Assembly: GCA_029964075.1 (NCBI GenBank)
Contig: CM057149.1
Span: forward strand, 23,450,197 to 23,514,196
Source: Patiria pectinifera
Lineage: Eukaryota > Echinodermata > Asteroidea > Valvatida > Asterinidae
Direction of reading: 5' to 3'
DNA length: 64,000 nt
Part shown: piece by piece, positions 60,325-64,000 of the stretch
Numbering within the stretch: the first letter of the stretch is position 1
How the letters are laid out: each line of letters begins with the position of its first letter
Notes under the pieces: model-generated
Told to the model about the DNA's origin: nothing
Databases searched by the model: none
What the model saw: only the letters and a program-made list of their open reading frames with translations
Position numbers and translations under genes: made by a program

Positions 60325-60380
60325 GACACGTGGTGAAGGAGGGACAATCATTAATCCTTGTCTTGTGGGACTGGCATTAT
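60325..60380 (+). promoter_or_regulatory. Conserved proximal block, receptor unit 4
   Basis: gacacgtggtgaaggaggga, caatcattaatccttgtctt. Here the core extends to TTAATCC, a better match to a bicoid/otx-type site than in the other units. Confidence 0.4.
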
Positions 60381-60562
60381 TTCTGCCTTTTAATAAGACT
60401 TCACGTTGGCAGAATGGCTCCACTTGAAAATGTGTTCCACTAGTGGACAGTGTTCCTTTAGGTGAACTGTACTCGATCGTGTAATCGCGTTTGAGGTTCT
60501 CTGAACGCATGTGACTGAGTGTACGTCGTTAACAGTCAGAAAGGTGCCTGAGGAAAGTGAAA

Positions 60563-61717
60563 ATGGAAGAATCGGGAAATTTCAGCGGGCAGATTTATAC
60601 CAGTGGCAATTCAGAGTTATCTACTGGAGAGAAGAAAACTGTTATCGTACTGTACACTATACTGATGGTTCTGATAGTCGTAGGAAATGGGCTGCTCCTG
60701 TTTGTAATCATCAAGGCCAAGAAACTGAAGAGAAGCAGTCGCATTTTTCTGGTCTCGCTGACCGTGGCCGACCTCTTAGTCGGTGTTCTTGTCATCCCAG
60801 TGCGGATCGTACCGCAGATCATTGGCATCTCCATTGGCAGCACCTGGACCGCGCCTGACCGGTTCTGTGAGGTGTTATACTTCCTGCAAGTCTTCCTCGT
60901 TGGTGCTTCAGTCCTGGCGGTACTGGCCCTGACCATTGAGAGGTATCTGGCCGTGGAGATGCCGCTGAGGTTCCGCTCCATGGTGACTTCTCGTCGGGCG
61001 TGCATCGTGGTTGCTTGCTCCTGGCTCATGAGCCTTTGCACGGCGTGTTCCCTCGTTATCCTATCGGACTTATTCGAGGGTCGAGTGGTAGTCTTTGACG
61101 GGTCGTCGTCGCTGTGTAAGCCTATCGTTGACATACTGAGTGGGGTGAACCTTTTCAGGTTTCTGTGTTTCCTCATTGTGTATTTCCTCATACCACTTTG
61201 CATCACTTTCCTCGCTTCGTTTCGCATTCTGTACATCGTGAAGAATCACACCGCGTATCAGGAGCAGGCTCACAATCCGCCCCACCGCAACCGTGCGCAC
61301 GGACACACCGCAGCGGGGAGCGGAGCCGAAACACCACCCCAACGGCCGTGCAATGGAGCTTGCCGTGGACTCTGCAAGTGTTTCCTGCGCAATAAGAAAG
61401 CCTTGGTCACCGTTCTGATTGTTACAGTTTCTTATTCAGCCTCCAGTGTACCGTTTGTTGTTTGTATTTTTTCCTTGCTGTTTTCTCCCTACAGTGTGGA
61501 CCAATTCCTCGTTGAACTAGCCAAGTTGTCATTGTTCACCAGCTGTTTTATCAATGTCATCGTATACACAAAACGAAACAGGACGTTCAGGGAGTCGACC
61601 AAACGACTTCTTTGCGTACTACTCCCCGCGAGATGCAACGCTGTTAGACGAGACCCAATTAGATCGCAATCCAACTACACGAGTGTCACTTCATCCACTC
61701 AAGATACGTACTTGTAA
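60563..61717 (+). CDS. Rhodopsin-class GPCR, receptor 4, 384 residues, intronless
   Basis: Longest member of the array. ATG 60563 aligns with the paralogs. TM3 reads CEVLYFLQVF, so 3.32 is Gln here while the other three have Glu. ERY, the loop 2 Cys, SSVP in TM6 and NVIVY in TM7 are as in its paralogs. Loop 3 is more variable and His-rich (HNPPHRNRAHGHTAAGSG). Loop 2 carries a three-residue insertion around LCKPIVDIL. The C-tail ends STQDTYL. No break is seen. Confidence 0.9.
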   Translation: MEESGNFSGQIYTSGNSELSTGEKKTVIVLYTILMVLIVVGNGLLLFVIIKAKKLKRSSRIFLVSLTVADLLVGVLVIPVRIVPQIIGISIGSTWTAPDRFCEVLYFLQVFLVGASVLAVLALTIERYLAVEMPLRFRSMVTSRRACIVVACSWLMSLCTACSLVILSDLFEGRVVVFDGSSSLCKPIVDILSGVNLFRFLCFLIVYFLIPLCITFLASFRILYIVKNHTAYQEQAHNPPHRNRAHGHTAAGSGAETPPQRPCNGACRGLCKCFLRNKKALVTVLIVTVSYSASSVPFVVCIFSLLFSPYSVDQFLVELAKLSLFTSCFINVIVYTKRNRTFRESTKRLLCVLLPARCNAVRRDPIRSQSNYTSVTSSTQDTYL

Positions 61718-62139
61718 TTCATAACAGCCTTCCTTGTTTACGGAGCGAAAAGATGCAGGGCCTACTTTGTTGTTTCAGGGCGCACTGACTCGATTATGCT
61801 CGAAATCTGCTAACATTTGGGTTTAAGCTCAAACAGCAGTAGCATTTACATTTCAATCATGGATAATACCAGAACATGCTCATGTAGACCATGACACTTG
61901 GCCTACCTACTTGTATGGTAGGATCTGTGCAACTCAGTCGTGTGTTGGCTACATTTTTTGTACCTGTATTTAATATTCCGAGCATTCTTGTCGTTACGAA
62001 GCACAACGACGCACCCTACCGTGAATTCCATGAGGTGAGGATACTTACAAAATGTCGCTGTACATTGGCCGCGCTGATGTTATACATTAATTTTTTTCCA
62101 GTCCAGTAAAGGTAGCCTGTATGAACACTCTCAGAGGCA

Positions 62140-62940
62140 GAGAAGTCAAAGCAGCCCTGCGGTTGACCATCAGCAGTGGCGTAGCCAGGAACCATCAGGA
62201 AAGTAGTCGGCTACTCAATATCGTTGGAGATAGTGTTAGGACAGGCGGCCAGGCGGAGTGATGCGGGCCAGGCATGCCTTGTGGTGTAACGGTGAACAAT
62301 CACTCGGATCTGTCAGTGTCAAGGCAAAGAGCAACACCACCATCACACTTGCAAACTAAAAACAGCAGCATGTAGTGTTCTATTTTAAAAGGACTGATTC
62401 CCGCAAGGCACCAATGCCATTTTGATTGGTGTTGAGGCAGGATTGGCAAATACCCACCATAGACGACGGTAACACTGAGCATCGTTATCCAGAAGGACCA
62501 GGGCGATGTTATCCGCCCAATGCACGGTCAAAGGCAGGTACCGAGTGTGCTTCTCCAGGACAAAGAAGCAGTCAGAGATTGTCAAGAGTAATAACATGAA
62601 AGAACCAACGTTGAATTGAATTTAGCCCATGAAATAGGCTTATCAGAGCCCATCTTCGATGTCGGCAGGGGGGTTATGTCCTACGGCTACCTTGGCCAGG
62701 AGGGACCCGCTTGAACCTTTGCCTACAGGTGGTCCGCAACTACCAGGGACACGATGAAAAATGTGGCTCGCCTCACGCCTCTAACGGGAACCCTGCGGAT
62801 GACGAGCAGAAGATGTTCCCACTCCGGATGAAGAAGACAACGATGGACAGTGAGGAGATGCCGAGAACGTCAAACATAGAGGTGACTTGTTGCCCAGCCC
62901 GTTCACGGTGCTGTTGAAAGAGACGTTACCTGGATGGATA
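62140..62940 (-). pseudogene. Decayed GPCR facing receptor 4
   Basis: The start region corresponds to that of unit 3 (GNVSFNSTVNGLGN). The frame is lost within TM1. Later pieces read VGSFMLLLLTISDCFFVLEK, followed by HTRYLPLTVH (the ICL2-type segment) and a TM4-like SVTVVYGGYLPILPQ. A 17 bp transposon relic with 8 bp duplication sits near the 3' end. Confidence 0.65.
62174..62190. mobile_element. 17 bp hAT-like relic with 8 bp target duplication
   Basis: cagtggcgtagccagga is bracketed by accatcag at 62166-62173 and 62191-62198. The 17 bases equal one transposon end, as in the insertion at 44641. Units 1 and 2 lack it. Confidence 0.75.
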
Positions 62941-63091
62941 CTACTTTATAATGACAGTTTGACATATTTTCTCAAATATAACTTGTTTTTATTATTGAAA
63001 GCACTTTTTTTCTTCAATTTAAAAACTGTGGCTTGTAAATTCTTCTGATCTAATGAGTCGACTTGCGTTGTGAGCGGAAAGGGAGCTGTTA

Positions 63092-63615
63092 TTAAAGGGA
63101 AGATACAACATTTGCAAACATAAAAAAACTAAATGATCAATATCACGAAATACCTAACTGGATTGTAAGGGAATGACAGTCTAAAGCATCCTGTAAAATC
63201 GTGGCTCCTGGTGTGCTGACATTTTCAAGACAATTTGTATTGTTCCAACGCTGGTCGGCCGACCAGCGTTGGAGAAAACTGACTTTTTTTCAAAAACTGC
63301 TCCTAATTTTTCATATTTAGCTATTCCGCATTTTCTTTGCAATTGATTACACACCTGTGAAGGGGTACAAGCCTGCTAGACTGATTCTCTGACCGAACAA
63401 TTTCCCCAAAGTCTATAAATTGCTCAGTTTCATCTCAAGTGGGGTCAGGGAACCAAACTACAAGAACATGATTGGTTTTCTTGGTTTTTCCAGCATGTAC
63501 AAGTCCAAAACGTGAAACAAGTCAGTTTAACAATATTTGCTTTAACACACTAATTCTCCAAATCCATTTATTGAAAAAAATTGCAGCAAAAACAAATGTT
63601 GTACATTCCCTTTAA
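63092..63615. mobile_element. TTAA-flanked 0.52 kb element in unit 4
   Basis: Ends ttaaagggaagatacaacat and atgttgtacattccctttaa are inverted repeats with TTAA at the borders. Interior is unique, with a perfect palindrome. It is absent at the matching place of unit 3. Confidence 0.7.
63245..63272. repeat. Perfect 28 bp palindrome
   Basis: ccaacgctggtcgg is followed at once by its exact complement, with no spacer. It could extrude as a cruciform. Confidence 0.9.
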
Positions 63616-63714
63616 TACATGTGGTTTGGTGAAAAATAAAAGGTATGTGACTATTTCATTTGCACAATATAACAGCACAACAACTGATTGCAGTTTAAAC
63701 ACGCACTTATAAAA

Positions 63715-63835
63715 TGTATTCATATGATACTTCAATTCTTTTTAAATGGCGCGGTTACAAATGAAATATTGTCAAAGGTCTTTAGATATTTCAATCAATT
63801 AAAATTTGTGATGCTACTTTGAGCCTTGGTAGTTA
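63715..63835. other. Distal flank of receptor unit 4
   Basis: The flank phrase gatgctactttgagccttgg (63811) is unit-typical and shows that unit 4 continues to near the window end. No gene. Confidence 0.5.
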
Positions 63836-64000
63836 CACACTAAAAACCAACTGGTTAAAAATAACCAATTGGTCACGTTACATTTTGTCATTATAATCAG
63901 TAATTCGGTTAGACCTAAACATAACCAATTGGACACACTATTTTTTGTCATTATAGCCAGTAATTTGGTAGACCTATAAACATCGATTGGTCAACTGGTT
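63836..64000. repeat. Start of an ACCAATTGG-word repeat, cut by the window end
   Basis: cactaaaaaccaactggtta is followed by two direct units of about 63 bp (aaccaattggtcacgttaca... and aaccaattggacacactatt...). The word ACCAATTGG and related ACCAACTGG recur. The right end is outside the window. Confidence 0.6.

Noticed and set aside
43023-61236. Long open frames of 173-213 codons antisense to each of the four receptors
   Set aside because: They follow from the codon use of the receptor strand, have no domain, and shift their ends between paralogs. They are shadows of the coding strand.

Overview
The window looks like genomic DNA of a marine invertebrate deuterostome, most probably an echinoderm. 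The reasons are spliced animal genes with short exons in long, repeat-filled introns, an orphan GATA1/2/3 C-terminus, tRNA-derived SINEs, very many short palindromic DNA elements, and a tandem array of intronless rhodopsin-class receptors like the lineage-specific GPCR expansions known from sea urchins. The phylum is inferred; it was not tested by any search.

Layout. 1-1659 holds the end of an intron and the last coding exon of a GATA1/2/3-class transcription factor on the + strand. 1660-16951 is about 15 kb of noncoding DNA, AT-rich in its middle, with the GATA 3' flank, several dispersed repeats and a 1.1 kb inverted-repeat element. 16952-34341 is the Sec61 alpha gene on the - strand. Twelve exons with matching splice phases give residues 4-476 of a 476-residue translocon subunit, and only the tiny start exon is unresolved. 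GATA and Sec61 are therefore direct neighbours, tail to tail. The Sec61 introns are crowded with SINEs, hAT-like and TTAA-flanked elements, a 133/134 bp satellite and a recent 0.6 kb duplication. 34342-42480 has no gene I can support, but carries several well-delimited foldback and hAT-like elements and a nested direct-repeat structure.

42480-64000 is a tandem array of four receptor units. Each unit has the same upstream sequence, one intact intronless GPCR on the + strand (360-384 residues), and a decayed, unrelated-looking GPCR on the - strand facing it. The four + genes share a glutamate or glutamine where amine receptors have aspartate in TM3, lack the TM6 tryptophan, and have NVIVY in place of NPxxY. 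Unit-specific insertions (two CR1-like LINE pieces and several palindromic elements) date the unit duplications relative to those insertions.

The most unusual signal below the gene level is a set of small transposon-like elements whose interior is filled with repeats of a short word and its complement. The word follows a shared template but differs from element to element.
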